The position numbers and the translations under genes are program-made. The notes below the pieces were generated by a model. It was not told the DNA's origin. It made no database searches and saw nothing but the letters and a program-made list of their open reading frames with translations. Below are positions 22,381 to 36,269 of a stretch of DNA of 64,000 nt, piece by piece. Origin of the DNA: Odontocerum albicorne (Eukaryota; Arthropoda; Insecta; Trichoptera; Odontoceridae); the NCBI GenBank assembly GCA_949825065.1, contig OX463865.1, forward strand, positions 21,561,115 to 21,625,114, written 5' to 3'. Position 1 is the first letter of the stretch, and every line of letters starts with the position of its first letter.

Positions 22381-24589
22381 CGGATGTCCATTTATTTCAT
22401 TTTAATCTTTTTTGTGTTTAGTTTAATAAAATCATTTCTGAATAGTTATTTTTGTTTCATTTTATTTTTATCCTTTTTTTGCCTCTTGTCTGTTTCTTAA
22501 CTTGTTCTATCTCGTGTACAATATTCTTTACTTTACTTTACTTTAGGTCTCGAGAGAAAGTGGCAGGTGGCAATATGTATGTGTGATTTTATTTTCAAAT
22601 AAATCAATTCTGGTATTCTGGGACTGATAACTCCTTTCCTTTATATGGTATTTCTTAATATAGCGTTGGGGTTGCGCAGAAAACATTTTTTGACAGTTCA
22701 ATGACATATATTTCAATAATTTTATAAAGTGAACACATTCCCCTTCCCCTATTAGGCTTAATTACTATGCTCATGTACCATAGATAGACCTGTTGGCCGG
22801 CCGCCTATCTAGAAATTCCTGTTTCAAGTCAACCAGCTTACGAGTATCACCTGTGTCAATTAAATGCTCTCATCACTGAAAAGAACATTAAACAAACACT
22901 AGAAATATATGAGATTTACTCTTTTCAATTAAATAAACAAAAGAGAAAAAGACAATAGAACCAACATGTCACAAATAAAAAATAACCACACCCAATATTG
23001 GTATATGATGCATAAACATCAAGAATTCTGTATTTAAATGTAACCACCCATAGACAATAAGATCTCCTCTACCAATTTCAATGTGCAATAATACTCTCTC
23101 TGACTCGGCAATTCTCTAAAAAAGGAGCCATTGCTTCGGTGTTTATTTGAGCTTTGAAACTGTAAATGACTTCCGATCAGTTGGCAATGTGTTTAACACT
23201 CTAAGAGCTAAAAAATATGATACATTTGATAAAAATTGGGAAACAATATTGTCTTTGGCCCCATGGTCCAAGTCTATAGATTTTAGAACCGCATGTAACT
23301 CGTATTTCCAATTACACGTAGAAAGGTAACCATAATCTTGCTGAAGAACTAAACAAAACTGAAACCCTTTTGTTAGAATATCAGAGTCAAAACCCAAGGG
23401 GGTGGGGTGGGGTGAGAAGCATATTACTAAATTCTTTGTGTAGCTAATGAATTACTTTACATAAAATTCTGAAACCTATCTTGAGATAGGAAATAAAGTC
23501 AAAAATGTAACAGATTGGACCTGTGGATCATTTTGTAACTTTGATCCCTTTGCTATTGGAATTTAGAATTTTTAAGTGACTGTCGTTTGCTTAAATGCAA
23601 CATCTTGCACACTTAACCTATACAATAATCTCTGGATTTGTGCGGAGGTTTCATTCTTGAAAGACATTATGTAACACGAATCCACGCAGTGCGGCGTTAA
23701 CTTTATATGGAAAAATGATCTTCTATTCTTGGCCACATAGAAATAAAAAAAATTAACAAAAACAAGTTTTTATTGCATCACAAACAGTAAAAAGTTAATT
23801 TTGTTCCGATCAAAAACATAAATAAGTTATATATTTATTCATCCAAGTTTATTGTTTCTTCATTGCTCTGTGGAATTTTCCCAGATATCGGCACAAATAC
23901 CATTTAAATAAGTTTTCATTGATAATGTGTTAAATAATCCACAAATTCTTTTTGCTGCGCAGCTTGATTACTGTACATGAATAGGTTGTCATCCACATTT
24001 AGCGGATGGACTGACTATCGTGAAGAAGTGCCTATCATAACCATATTCTGAATATCAGAGACAAATATCCAGAATCAGTCCAATGTGAATTCCAATTAAA
24101 ATATATTTTTATCATTCTTATGGCCTAACATCAAAGATGAATTTTAAAGAGTCAAAATATCAATTGGTATAATGATATTGTCTCGGGGCTCTGGCTATAA
24201 AATGCCTTGTTGAGAAAAAATTAACACGCAGGCAGGCATCTTGATCAGGTTCTCAGAATGGCTGTCCCAGCCCTATCATATGGAATATATACTCTGGAGT
24301 GTCAGAAGGCTGACAACATATTTCGAGAGACTTCTTAAGATGCCACTTTTTTATTACTAAAGATGGCTATAAAAATGGATTGAACTTGCGCAGAATTATT
24401 AAGTCCAATAAATTTGTCAGCAACTCCGAGCTCCGAGCCCCGAGCTGAACGTATTTAAATGGCCCGGCCCAGCCTCTCGGAAAAAAAACTGACTTCTTGA
24501 TTCATATCGGTATAAATCATTATTTTTGATGCAAAGTGAGAAAAGTAACAATTTTTTACACATATACCAATGAGTGAATACTTTCTATT
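22381..24589. other. Intergenic DNA, nothing firmly recognised
   Basis: I find no conserved exon. An 84-codon minus-strand frame (23397-23143) has no recognisable domain, no good context and no splice support. The segment 24180-24480 is GC-richer and may be an old element. Confidence 0.45.
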
Positions 24590-24897
24590 GACTTATCAAA
24601 TGTTTCGGCTTTCATTTTGTGGAACTTCATGTTGGAATATTTAACAATAAATTACTTTGTTATTCCACTAATCACATTAATCCCCGCTACATGCGTTTCT
24701 CGTGTCATGTTACTAGATTTGGGTGGTCCATAGTGACATGGCACCGATCTGACCTAAACACTGCCCTCGTAACGAACCGGGATCATTCCGCCTGAAGAGA
24801 GGCTCTGCACAGGAGGTAGAGACATATTTAGCGTGGAGTAATGTAATTAATTATTGGAATAACAAAGTAATTTATTGTTAAATATTAAAAAATCTAT
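24590..24897. repeat. FB1 foldback repeat, most complete copy
   Basis: Inverted arms 24635-24666 and about 24856-24890 (AATATTTAACAATAAATTAC and its complement) enclose about 190 bp with the FB1 core. An outer arm starts TCAAATGTTTCGGC at 24597. There is no coding potential, so it is a MITE-like or foldback element of unknown parent. Confidence 0.78.
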
Positions 24898-25827
24898 CGA
24901 GTACGACACTAAAGTGTCCGTTTTGACCATTTAGTGATTTCACTCTTCACCCGAGTATCCTTAGAATGTGTCAGGTCAGATGTATGTTTTTCTAAAAGTA
25001 ATTCTTATGTACAGGTTGCCCATAAATATTCAGTAAAATTGCACGAGTTGTAATAAAATCCAGCTTCTTGGTTATGGTTTTTTGAATCACACTTGACTCT
25101 TGATTTAACAATGAAGTTTATGAATATTTCTTTTAACCGACTAAGGACCAGTTATGACTATACCCATAGAATATAATCTTATCCACCGGTCTGAGTATTT
25201 TATTATTTTAAGAAAACTAGGTATTTTTGCTAGTAAATTGAATTTAAGTTGTAGGGTAAGCTTTTAAGACATTTTTAATACATCTTTTTAAATATTTTTA
25301 TTAATGAAATCTCTCAAATGATTATATTCATGATCGTAAAGGATAAGTAATAATATCTTATAATTACATATCTGTTTAAATATAAAAGTATTTTCACATG
25401 TTAAAATGTAACACAGCACTTGGATATGTATTACAATATATTTGTATTGTAACATTACTTCATTTAGGGATTTATTTCCTTTAAGAATGCTGTCTGTATG
25501 GTATTTTATTTCATTTTGCTTTCAGTTCATATTCCAATGTATATATATGACCCTTTATGAATTCATTCAAATATTATTCATATTGACTCTTTGAGAAACA
25601 AAGTGTGTGTGTTTATATTATTGTATTATGTAAAGGGAAAATATATTTAAGTATTCTGTTTAAAGTCAGTTTGCATCAAATATTTAAAATAGAATATATA
25701 TTTGACAAACACATCAATTGAAACATAAAAGATTGAATCGAAGAAAAATAAAGTTTTAAACTAAGATAGATTAAATGATGCGAAAGGTTTGAAGCTTGAG
25801 GATTCGATGTCTCCAAAGTTTTTTGTG
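24898..25827. other. AT-rich intergenic DNA, nothing recognised
   Basis: No repeat unit or frame of note. Confidence 0.5.
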
Positions 25828-26586
25828 TGTACGGGCTGGGCTATATTTATTCCACGTGTTGCATCGCTGTAATTGCCGCTATGTACGGGCTGGGCTATAT
25901 TTATTCCACGTGTTGCATCGCTGTAATTGCCGCTATGTACGGGCTGGGCTATATTTATTCCATGTGTTGCATCGCTGTAATTGCCGCTATGTACGGGCTG
26001 GGCTATATTTATTCCACGTGTTGCATCGCTGTAATTGCCGCTATGTACGGGCTGGGCTATATTTATTCCATGTGTTGCATCGCTGTAATTGCCGCTATGT
26101 ACGGGCTGGGCTATATTTATTCCACGTGTTGCATCGCTGTAATTGCCGCTATGTACGGGCTGGGCTATATTTATTCCACGTGTTGCATCGCTGTAATTGC
26201 CGCTATGTACGGGCTGGGCTATATTTATTCCACGTGTTGCATCGCTGTAATTGCCGCTATGTACGGGCTGGGCTATATTTATTCCACGTGTTGCATCGCT
26301 GTAATTGCCGCTATGTACGGGCTGGGCTATATTTATTCCACGTGTTGCATCGCTGTAATTGCCGCTATGTACGGGCTGGGCTATATTTATTCCACGTGTT
26401 GCATCGCTGTAATTGCCGCTATGTACGGGCTGGGCTATATTTATTCCACGTGTTGCATCGCTGTAATTGCCGCTATGTACGGGCTGGGCTATATTTATTC
26501 CACGTGTTGCATCGCTGTAATTGCCGCTATGTACGGGCTGGGCTATATTTACTCCACGCGTTGCATCGCTGTAATTGCTGCTATGT
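25828..26586. repeat. 54-bp minisatellite, fourteen nearly identical copies
   Basis: The unit contains ACGGGCTGGGCTATATTTAT and GTTGCATCGCTGTAATTGCC. Copies differ at single positions (CACGTG/CATGTG), with more changes in the last one. Since 54 is divisible by three, two + frames stay open for about 250 codons. I see no start context, splice context or similarity to support coding. Confidence 0.97.
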
Positions 26587-29107
26587 AAACTAAATAATAT
26601 TTTTATCCTAAACTACTGTGTGTTAAAATTAAACAACTCGGCTCACGAAGATGGCCGATGAAAACTCTCGATTGTTAAAAAACATAGACAATAATTTATT
26701 ATTCAATATTAAATAAAAAAATGAAGTCAATGCCGAATAGAATTATCCAAATAAATAGATATTTCATATTTTGTACTGTACAGTTTATGTGGCAAAACCG
26801 ATACAGACATTTTTTCAGCCTCAGTGGGATAACATCTTAAGTGGGAAATATTTTAAGCGGACTTTTCTGTACTTGTATAGGTGATTAGAATGACATAAAA
26901 AAAGAAATTCAAAATGATCTCATTCAATTTGGATATTATTTTAAACTAAAGCGATTCACGGTGTGTTTGTTGGTGTACAAATATAACTTTTGGGCTTTAT
27001 TACATCGCATCAGTATAAAATTTGAGTTACTTGAAAATATTTATATTTATTGATTTTATGTAATAATTAACTATTATCATTTTTAAAAAATCAACTAAAT
27101 ATGGCTTTTTTAATAACACAAAATACATTATATGCTTTCCCTTTATTCAGTGAAACTTTTCACTTACAATTTTTCTTAAAGATTTCGTATGACTCAGTTT
27201 GAGTTGAGTTGTCCTCTCTTTATGTTAAGTTAAAATTATAATTTGGGTCATCTGATCCTGATTTTATCCTATCATAGAAATGAATTACCACAAGAATGAC
27301 CAAAAAAAGATTATTTTGACAGTTTTGCAAAAAATAATCTATTTACTTTTAAAGAAAATGGCGGAACAATTCAGAATTACCAGAAATATATCATTCACGA
27401 TCAGTTCTAAACAATAATTCATAAAGGGTTACGATAATTTGTAATGTTCGGAGTCTATTTTTCGTAAGAATAAGGTCAATATTTTGGTGTCCAACTGGCT
27501 ATGGAAATGATCTCTATTTTCTTGCTGTAACTGTCAATCCGTAATTTAGTCCTAATACTCGTAATCATAATAAAGCAATTTTGAATTTGTCACCATTATC
27601 AAAATACTCGTGCTGGGTGCGAAACAAACTTTAATTTATCATATTTCCGGAGGCCCGGTCACTCGCGTCTGTACTGTGCGGCTTCATTTAGATGCGTAGC
27701 CACAGTCGGGGTATAGTTGGGGTAGCTGCAGCTGCAGCTGCAGGTGTAACTTCAAATGTTTATATGGTATATCTACAGGCGTCTGTCTGATCGGGCCCTG
27801 TGGAATCTACAATTGTAGGATTTTAATAGATTAAAGACACAGTCTTTTTCTCACTTTCTTTAGATAGCGTTAACAATATTTATGATTTAAAAAAAAAATA
27901 AAAAAATCACTATATTCTCATTTATACATAGATGTACTGCAGGAAAATTATTTTTTGAAAATTAATAGTTGAAGAGTTAAACTCATAAACCACATAACAA
28001 CCATATTTTGATTATTTTTTTTATGAAAAAAACAGTCTATCAACAGGCGACACTACCCATAAATGGCATATATGTGAATTCAAACTAAAAGTGATTCTGT
28101 TTTACAACCAAAGATGTCACTGGGCACATTTCCACAAGCAGTTTACTCAAATACCGCACAGTTTTTTTTTCTTATAACTCTACGTATTTTTTTGGCTCTC
28201 GAGTGGTTTATGAGTTTTACTCTTCAATTGGGTCTTCATTATGAAATAATTCATATTAATTGAAATTCTCAATATAGTCGTAATCCCGATTATCCTAAAA
28301 CTGTCTTCATTTATAAGTTAATGATCTAAAAAAAGATATTTTCAACATTTTCTATGTTAAATAGAAAAAAATATTCCATAGAGAAAGGAGATATTTTTAA
28401 GTGGGTACTTGAATCATCACTTGACAATGGTGTATACTCCTTCATAAATAGGAGTTCACAGCCATTATTCGAGAAGATAAGAAATTATCGAGAAAAATGG
28501 TGGCAAATTTAAGGTTGATTTTCATAATTGGAATCGAGGTACCGCTAACGGTTCCCGATATCAATGCCTGTATTAATAAGATTTCGCTTACATTATAAAT
28601 TGTAGGTGATCTGAAAAGTCAATTATAATGCATACAACATAATATAAAGATGAAACCTAAGTATCTTTGTAACTTGTAATAAAATAAAACTAGTTGTAAT
28701 CTCTGTGTAATTAGCAAATTGTTGTAGTTCACTTGTTAGAGTTCTCTTCCTGTTTTAGTTCTACAATTTTGTAGCTGTTGTTTCAAGACAATTTTTGGAC
28801 TTTTTCAATGAATAATATGGCTTCTTGTCATTTGCACATATATATTTAAATCATCAACGATCGACGATATTCTTAAAACAATATTGTTTTATGTTTGTCA
28901 TGTCTCAAATCCATTTGAAAAAAATGTTCGAGGCTGATTTTTTATGGTTATCAAAACCAATCCCGGCTTGGATTTGTCACATACGAGCATTTTTACATTT
29001 TTTTGGATGGTTAAGAGAAATTAGATTAGTCCATAAGGTTGTGCTGTATTTAACAAAAAGTGTTATGATGTCGCCGACTACACGAGTCCCTAAGCTGGAT
29101 TAATTTT
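26587..29107. other. AT-rich intergenic DNA, nothing recognised
   Basis: It contains a CAG/CTG-type run (GCTGCAGCTGCAGCTGCAG near 27726) but no gene or element end that I recognise. Confidence 0.5.
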
Positions 29108-29480
29108 AGTCCCCGATCCCCGTAGTCTAGTTCATAAAATGCCTATCTTCCAACCTTGAAGTTGCGGCTTCGATTCCCATTAGTACCCAGATATTTAAAA
29201 AATGGGTTCTCATCTAATTATTATCTCAATGCCCTCGATATATGAATATAGAGGTGACTATCAATGGGTAACATCCGTTGCCCTTAATAAGACACTTGTT
29301 TCCAGTCCAGGGGTTGCGGATTCGATTCCTCTGATAACCAGATTTTTTTAAAAACGGTTCCAGTCTTTCCTTTACAAGTCTTGTTTAATACCTTTATGGT
29401 TGGTTGTAAGAGATTCCTACATGGCAATAAACCTGCCAGGTTATACTGTATACAATATGTAATACTCGTATAATACCATA
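29108..29480 (+). mobile_element. Two adjacent SINE S1 copies
   Basis: The first (29108-29222) has CCCCGTAGTCTAGTTCATAA and a CTTCGATTCCC B box and is cut short. The second (29285-29480) lacks most of the A box but keeps GGATTCGATTCC and the body through ATACAATATGTAATACTCG. Confidence 0.7.
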
Positions 29481-30130
29481 ATAACGGGTGAAGTCAAGCT
29501 TTTCACTCCGATAAACTTTATTAGTGTGGGTTTATATACTCGTAGATGTGGAATTGGAACTTTTGTGTGACCAGGATTTTAATAAAATTTCTTATTTCAT
29601 CCCTTATTATGGAAGAGTTGTGGGGAGGGGAAAATTCTAAGGGTACCTTCTGGTTGATCATTTTGACTCATAGAGGGAATTATCAATTTAAAAAAAGTTT
29701 TACTTCAGAGATCGTTGTTGATTCAAATATTTCCTATGCAACTTGGCTAGTTATCACAATAGAATATTTAATTTTTCTCCCGATATGTAAATTTCTTATA
29801 TGTATATATATTAATACAATTATTTTTAAGCATTGGACCATACTTGTATTTTTTATTGAATGAAATTGCTAAAATAATTTTTGACATTACAGTTTTCAAA
29901 ATACTTTTAAATAATTTCAGTGTCATCATTTTTGCCAGGAAAATATATCTTTCTTTGATTTCCACATTTTAAAGAATATGCATTGAATTGAAATATCCAA
30001 TAATTAAATTTAACTCCTCAATATTTGTTTTCTCGATTTTTTTTTCATGAGTATTAATTAACTCGGGATTCCCACTTACTGCAGTCATAACTTCACAGTG
30101 ATCAAAAAGTTGCAAGCAGGTAACCTAACA
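29481..30130. other. AT-rich intergenic DNA, nothing recognised
   Basis: A 105-codon + frame at 29546-29863 has no recognisable domain and typical AT-rich composition. It is not called. Confidence 0.5.
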
Positions 30131-30435
30131 ATCTTACTTGACACGCTGTTTACAAGAAATGTTACCGTCAGCTCACAGCTAACTTACTTGACACGCTGTT
30201 TACAAGAAATGTTACCGTCAGCTCACAGCTAACTTACTTGACACGCTGTTTACAAGAAATGTTACCATCAGCTCACAGCTAACTTACTTGACACGCTGTT
30301 TACAAGAAATGTTACCGTCAGCTCACAGCTAACTTACTTGACACGCTGTTTACAAGAAATGTTACCGTCAGCTCACAGCTAACTTACTTGACACGCTGTT
30401 TACAAGAAATGTTACCGTCAGCTCACAGCTAACTT
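30131..30435. repeat. 50-bp minisatellite, six copies
   Basis: The unit AACTTACTTGACACGCTGTT plus 30 bp more is almost perfectly repeated, with one A/G difference in the third copy. Confidence 0.95.
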
Positions 30436-30559
30436 GAAGGTGCGACTCTTGAGCAGCTCAGTCCAGTGGAAATGCACCGATTGTTGCCTCATATTTTCAG
30501 TATAGCAACAATCTTGAATGTAATATGTGGCACAGTGGCAGGGTGCCTATTGTTGGAAC

Positions 30560-31610
30560 GTTTTCATTGGAGTTTTGAAGATCCTTTTTTTTCATGTTGG
30601 GTGGTTGATTTTTGTTTTTGCATAGGCACCGTCTGTGTTTTCTCACTGGATGGTGTTATTGTTAAAGCAGGAAGAATTAATCTATGCTAGTGTGATGGAC
30701 AAGGATTTTTAAGTTGTGTTTTCCGCTGAGAGGGCTCGCCATCATTCGACAAAAAGAAATCCACTCCATGATGGAGGAAAAGTAGGAACCTGGCAAGAAG
30801 GATTATATTATGTTACCATGCCATAAATTGTTATTAAATAATAATTAAATAGTATGTGGCAAGAGTTAGGTAATTTTTTTAAATCAGCATATATAAAAAC
30901 TTTCTTAAATTCAAATGATGTGGAATTCAAGGCGAGGTATCCTTCATTGAAAAAAATTTTTATTGGTATATTTTGAAATCTATACAATTCTACTATTTAA
31001 TCATAATAAAGTGTTACTATTTTTAGATCCTCTTATCGTTAGACTGTAATTCTAAACATTTCCTGTTTTATAATATGTATTATTCTTTACGCCTTTAGAT
31101 ATAAAAAGAAAGAGAGAATGCCGTGCTAAAGCTTCTAACTTCATTTATACAAAGATCAATTCTATCTGAGATAATTTATTTAGCAGAGGTTATAATATTG
31201 TTAATTATAGTTTCGATGAATCCATACTGACGCCGGTATGTTCTGGAAATGTTAAGTTTCTTTTTTAATATTCTTGTTTATTTATTTTAAAAGAAAAGAA
31301 AACAGATTAATATTTGAATTGGTTAATGCAGAATGGCTCTGTAAGAAGAGTTGAAGGTTTAATTTGTTTTGTCTTCGTTTCACGCTGCGTCGTGTCTCCT
31401 CACTGGTCAGTGTTATTGTTAAATCAGGAAGTAGTTATCTGGTGCGTCATCACTCCTCTATACGGGGAGTTTTGAATTTGTCACCAGAAAGCTGCTTCAC
31501 ATCTAGAGGCCTCGCCACCATTCTACAGAAAGAAGTGCACTCTCTTCGTAATAGGAGAAAAATATAAACCTGGCTACGAGGATTATATTTCCATGCAGTA
31601 AATTGTTATT
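30560..31610 (+). repeat. Pair of diverged direct repeats (about 30600-30840 and 31370-31610)
   Basis: Both contain CTCACTGG, GTGTTATTGTTAAA-CAGGAA, GCCTCGCCA- or GGCTCGCCATCAT-like, ACCTGGC-A-AAGGATTATAT and TAAATTGTTATT in the same order. They are two copies of one unnamed dispersed element. The short frames inside them are not credible genes. Confidence 0.6.
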
Positions 31611-32846
31611 TTCTTATAAAAGTTAGTCCATTGCAAATTGGAGAAGATTAAATTAAAACAAACATTTGTTTTTTACTCTCGTGGAATGTATTGGAAACAG
31701 CCACAAGGTTTGTATCTCCAATTTTTCGAAAGTGATTTTTATTCTGGGTATTTGAGAGATTGAAAAAGTAAACTTTTTTTTCAATCTCAAAAAAGCACTG
31801 CACTACACTACACCTTATAATTGATATTCTGCATGAACCCATTCAACACAACAGTTGTGTAAAGATAAAAGTTAGGGATGATCTTTACTTTGTATTAAAT
31901 TTTATTTATATATTTTAGAAAACAGCAAAGAAAAATGATCTTCTTTTCTGAATGGTATTTATATTATAATTATTTAGATTTGATTTGGAAAAGTGTATAA
32001 AATCTTGCATAATGTAAGGCTTTGACAATAAACTAAACATATCTTTGAAATAATTCATATTATAATTGATTTCATAAGCCCTGAATTTGTGAAATATAAT
32101 AATATATAAATAAATAAATTAAAAAAAAAAAAACAAACAGTAAAACAAACATCTTAAAATTATTATTATACTTAAATATTAAAGAAAAAAATGTCAATTT
32201 AATTTGTCAACAAAACGTACAAATGTCAAAGATTTACGTTACATTTGAAAGAATATCCGAATTGATTCGAATGTATTTTAGTTACAATTCAAATAAATTG
32301 TAAGGAAAGATGTTTGTTTTATTTCTTGTATTCGTCGTGCATATGAAAATATTTAATGATGTCATTGAAAGCAAAATGGACATTTTACAATCTTAAGTAA
32401 TGCTCAAAAGAGCTATGAATTTCAAAATATAAGGCTTTTAAAAGTAAAATTAAGAAAACTCATCTCTGATATTGGTCAAATAATTTGATTATGATAATTG
32501 ATAAAAACTAACGAATATAAAAAATGCCTATAAATTGATGTCTCAAATAAATTCATTCCTGCAATTATGAGATTTTTATCAGGTATTATCTTGTATTATT
32601 TTGTATCCTTTGGACTAAACATATGTTGATTCCATGATTATAAATTATAAATTAACTCAGTTAATTAGTTATTTCAACTGAAAGTTCAATAAAACAAACA
32701 TTCATCTTAAACACAGTGTAACATTTAGTAATCTACAATACGAACTAATTTGAAAAAAAAAACAAGCTAATAAATAGTTCTTTTTTATTTATTTTATATA
32801 GGTATAACTATGTGATTGATTAACCCCTTTTATATAGGTATAACTA
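31611..32846. other. AT-rich intergenic DNA, nothing recognised
   Basis: Near the right end a short unit (TTTTATATAGGTATAACTAT) occurs twice before the mariner at 32847 and once after it. Confidence 0.5.
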
Positions 32847-34107
32847 TCAGGTCTGTAAATATGAAACCGGATTTTTTTAATAAAAAATACACATTTATTG
32901 CACGAAAATGGTAAAAAATATTTTATTCAAAGTATTGCCTATCGCTAGCTACATATTTTTCCCATCTCTCTGGCAACTTGTGGATGCCACGCCAAAAACC
33001 TCTTGGTCTTGAGGCAAACCAATCATCGAGCCATTTTCGTAATCAGTGAAGCGCTGCTCAGCAAGTACGTGTCCCATCGATGCAAATAAGTAGTAATCGG
33101 ATGGAGCCAAGTCTGGTGTGAGTAAGCCGCATGCAAAAGTATTTGCCAAGTAAACGCCTCAACCGTTTCCTTGACCGGTTTTGCTGTGTGCTTCATTATC
33201 ATGAAGCAAAATCACTTTGTGTTTGATATCCTGGTCGTTTTTCACGCAATGCTTAGTTCAAATCCATAATTTGTTGTCGGTAGCGTTCAGTATTAACGGT
33301 TTTGCCAGATTTTAGCAGTTCATAATAGATAACAGCCTTCTGATCCCATCAAATACAGAGCATTGTCTTCCATCCATAGCGATTTGGCCTTCCAGTCGAT
33401 GTCGCTGGTTTGCTTGGAGTTACTCATGATCTTTTACACTTAGGATTCTCGAAATATATCCATTTTTCATCGCCAGTCACAATTCGATGGAAAAATGATT
33501 TTCTTTTGTACCTGTCAAGCAGCATTTCGCAAGTGGTTTTTCAGTTTTCCTACTGTCACTTTCGGTTTTCATTCAGTTCATGTGGAACCCATTTTCCCAC
33601 CTTCTGGATCTTTCCCATGGCTTTCAAACGTATGGAGACGGCTTCTCGTGTCACATTTAATTGTTCCACGAGTTGTTGTTGCATTTGAGCATCATCCTCA
33701 TCCAACAATGCTCGCAATTCGGCATCTTCAAACTTTCCCGGTGGTCTTCCACGTTCTTCGTTTCTCACGTCAAAATCGCCGCTTTTGAATTTTTTAAACC
33801 ACTCAAAGCACTGTAATTTACCAAGAGCATGCTCACCGTAAGCTTCGACAAGTATTCGATGCGATTCTGCAGCAGTTTTTTTGAAATGGTAACAGAAAAT
33901 CAATGCTGTCGGCGAATCGTAGTTTTCAAGCACAAAAACCGACATGTTCAACGCTATGAAAACATATGTGGTTGTATTAAACTTGGATTATTGTGAGTTA
34001 AAAGTCTTTGACAAATGTAAACACAAGAAAAAGGCGCCAATGACGCGGCTTAAAAGTCAACTAGAGCCATCTATGGGCAAATTCCGATTTCATATTTACA
34101 GACCTGG
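32847..34107 (-). mobile_element. Mariner element (family M4), minus strand, TA duplication
   Basis: Terminal repeats CAGGTCTGTAAATATGAAAC (from 32848) and its complement (to about 34106) match with one or two differences. TA lies outside both ends (32845-32846 and 34108-34109). The 1261-bp body encodes a decayed transposase. Confidence 0.92.
32923..33945 (-). pseudogene. Mariner transposase (M4), decayed
   Basis: It starts MSVFVLENYDSPTALIFCYH and includes FEWFKKFKSGDFDVRNEERG, VGKWVPHELNEN, GDEKWIYFEN (first Asp) and [12 protein letters not shown] (third Asp). The second-Asp region reads LLHDNEAHSK. It ends ...QYFE before TAA. A frame break occurs near 33556 and a stop follows the ENPKCKRS region. 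It is non-functional. The same family left the fragment at 61791-62178. Confidence 0.88.
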
Positions 34108-34109
34108 TA

Positions 34110-36269
34110 TATGATTGATTAATCCCTTTTATATAGGTATAACTATATGATTCATTAATACCTTTTAAAAAATATAAATCACAAATACTTGTAAAAATTA
34201 CATTTTACATTTATTTTTCAGATATGTATTTTTTTAACGAGCGTTTCTCATGAAAAACTTAGATTTCCTCAGAAAACCACAAAGTTACTAACAACACAAA
34301 TACAGAATCCATTTGATATTCATACTTTTTCATACATTAAATGGTGATGCTTTTAACAAAATTGAAAAAAATCTATTTTACAAAATAAAACTTTTTATTT
34401 AGTCACACTTTTTTGAACATGTCGAACTTGTTTCAAGAATAATGAAGTATTTGTTTATTTATTTCATCAAATCTAATATCGTATTTACATTATCAGTGAC
34501 TGAGAATCAAGGCAATGAGTGCGTGGCGTGGAATGACTCCTGAAGCTTCATAAATACTCAGGGGAATATATTCAGATTAACATTCCATCCAATCCCAAAT
34601 TTGGGGGAAGAATCTAAGTAAAAAGATTATTGCAACAATTTGTAAATTGTGTTTTTGTCATTTGTCAATAGCTGTTCACTGGCACAGAATCTGTGTTTGT
34701 TTATGTTCCATTCTGCGAGTGTAGAAAGACAAAAATTCAGTTATCAAAATATTAGCTGGATTGTCTTTATCAATATCTTCTTAATTTAGATAATATTTTT
34801 ATTCATAAATTAACTGATATTAATATTGATGCTAGTACATAGTTTGATTTCTTTTTATTTCATTTCCAGTGCCAAACACATCTTTTTACTGTGCTGACTA
34901 AAACAGTTTTCTGCTTTACCATTATTCCATCTCTTAACACTATCATCTTAAATGCTTCGGGTGCTTATACACAGATTTCAGTACAGAACATTAAAAATAT
35001 TATATTAAAGATGAATTGGTGAAAAGCTCAGATTACCTCTCAAGTCAAGTCATAAAACTATAAGAACAAGTTGTTTTCTCGAAACAAGTTTAAATTTGTG
35101 TGTAAGGAAAAGAAAGAGTGGGAAATTAAAAGGGTTTTATTTAAATAACTTTGTTTTCAATTTAAAAAACTATGCCATAGAGTGAAAGCTTACATTAAAA
35201 AATATGCTTTTATTAATTTGCTTTAGAATAAATGTGTAGAAAAGGTAAAGGAAAAAAAACTACATATTATTAGAATTCATAATTACTTATATATTTGTGT
35301 AACAATTAGAATAGTTTATATTCAATTCTATTCAGAGTTTGATGTGTATTTAATTATTGTTCATAGGAAGACTCTTAACTAGATTATAGGCATTGCATTG
35401 CACGAGTGTCAAAGGATTTAGAAATCAATAATTTCTATTCAGAATCTATTCAAATACCCTCGAAATAATTGTTTTTAGAAATTAAACTAAACCAAGTCAA
35501 AATGTACATTGAAAATATTATCATGTTATGAAAAAACGCAACTTACTGTATTCAAATATTAAAGATTAACATTCAAATTAATGTAAAAAAGTGTACATTA
35601 AATGTTCATTCTAATAGTTGAAAAAACATTCAACAGCATTTCTCTGAGTTGATACCTGAGAGTAAAAATAATCTAACCAAAATATACGGTCAAATAATCA
35701 CATGTTTAAAATTGTCAATTTACAATTTCACGTGCTTCAATAATATTGTTTATCTGTCGAGGGAAATAATTTAAATGACGCAGTCAACTCACATTTTGAT
35801 TCTACACATAGTAAATTTATTATTTTACAGATGACAAATCATTTAATATTACAGAACACAATTCTTTTTTATAAGAGTTTAGGAATATTTTACAATATAT
35901 TATAAGCAGTAAATACAATACTTTGACACAAGTGTACCTTTAGAGACATATTAATTGTTACTTATCACACTAAGACATTATCAACATTATACTTATAATC
36001 AATTAATAAATAAAGTACATGGCAACACTATACAAGCGATACTTTCATTTCAACACCTCACCACATCAACGCTACATTCCAATATCGGATACTCAACGGC
36101 AGAACTGACTTATCAACGCCTCACAGAATCTACAACACTGAATTACAACAAACTATGGGAATTTGAAGACAACAAACATTTACTCTCCCTGGAAATATTT
36201 AAAAACAATCATTCATTTGCTTAATTTTTTGTGCTTTAAAAAAAACTGGACTAGGCTAGTCATTTTTAA
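34110..36269. other. AT-rich intergenic DNA, nothing recognised
   Basis: No repeat unit, element end or supported frame. Confidence 0.5.

Noticed and set aside
22176..22500. Frames reading ARYQADCPISGRLPGIRQ
   Set aside because: A 19-bp minisatellite read through all three frames; not a gene.
23143..23397. 84-codon minus-strand frame
   Set aside because: No recognisable domain, splice context or repeat origin; length is within chance for this composition.
25796..26593. Two open frames of about 250 codons
   Set aside because: They arise because the 54-bp unit is divisible by three and lacks stops. No start, splice or domain support exists and two frames are equally open.
30466..30690. 74-codon frame with hydrophobic stretches
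   Set aside because: It lies in a dispersed repeat with a second copy at 31370-31610 in which the frame is not kept.
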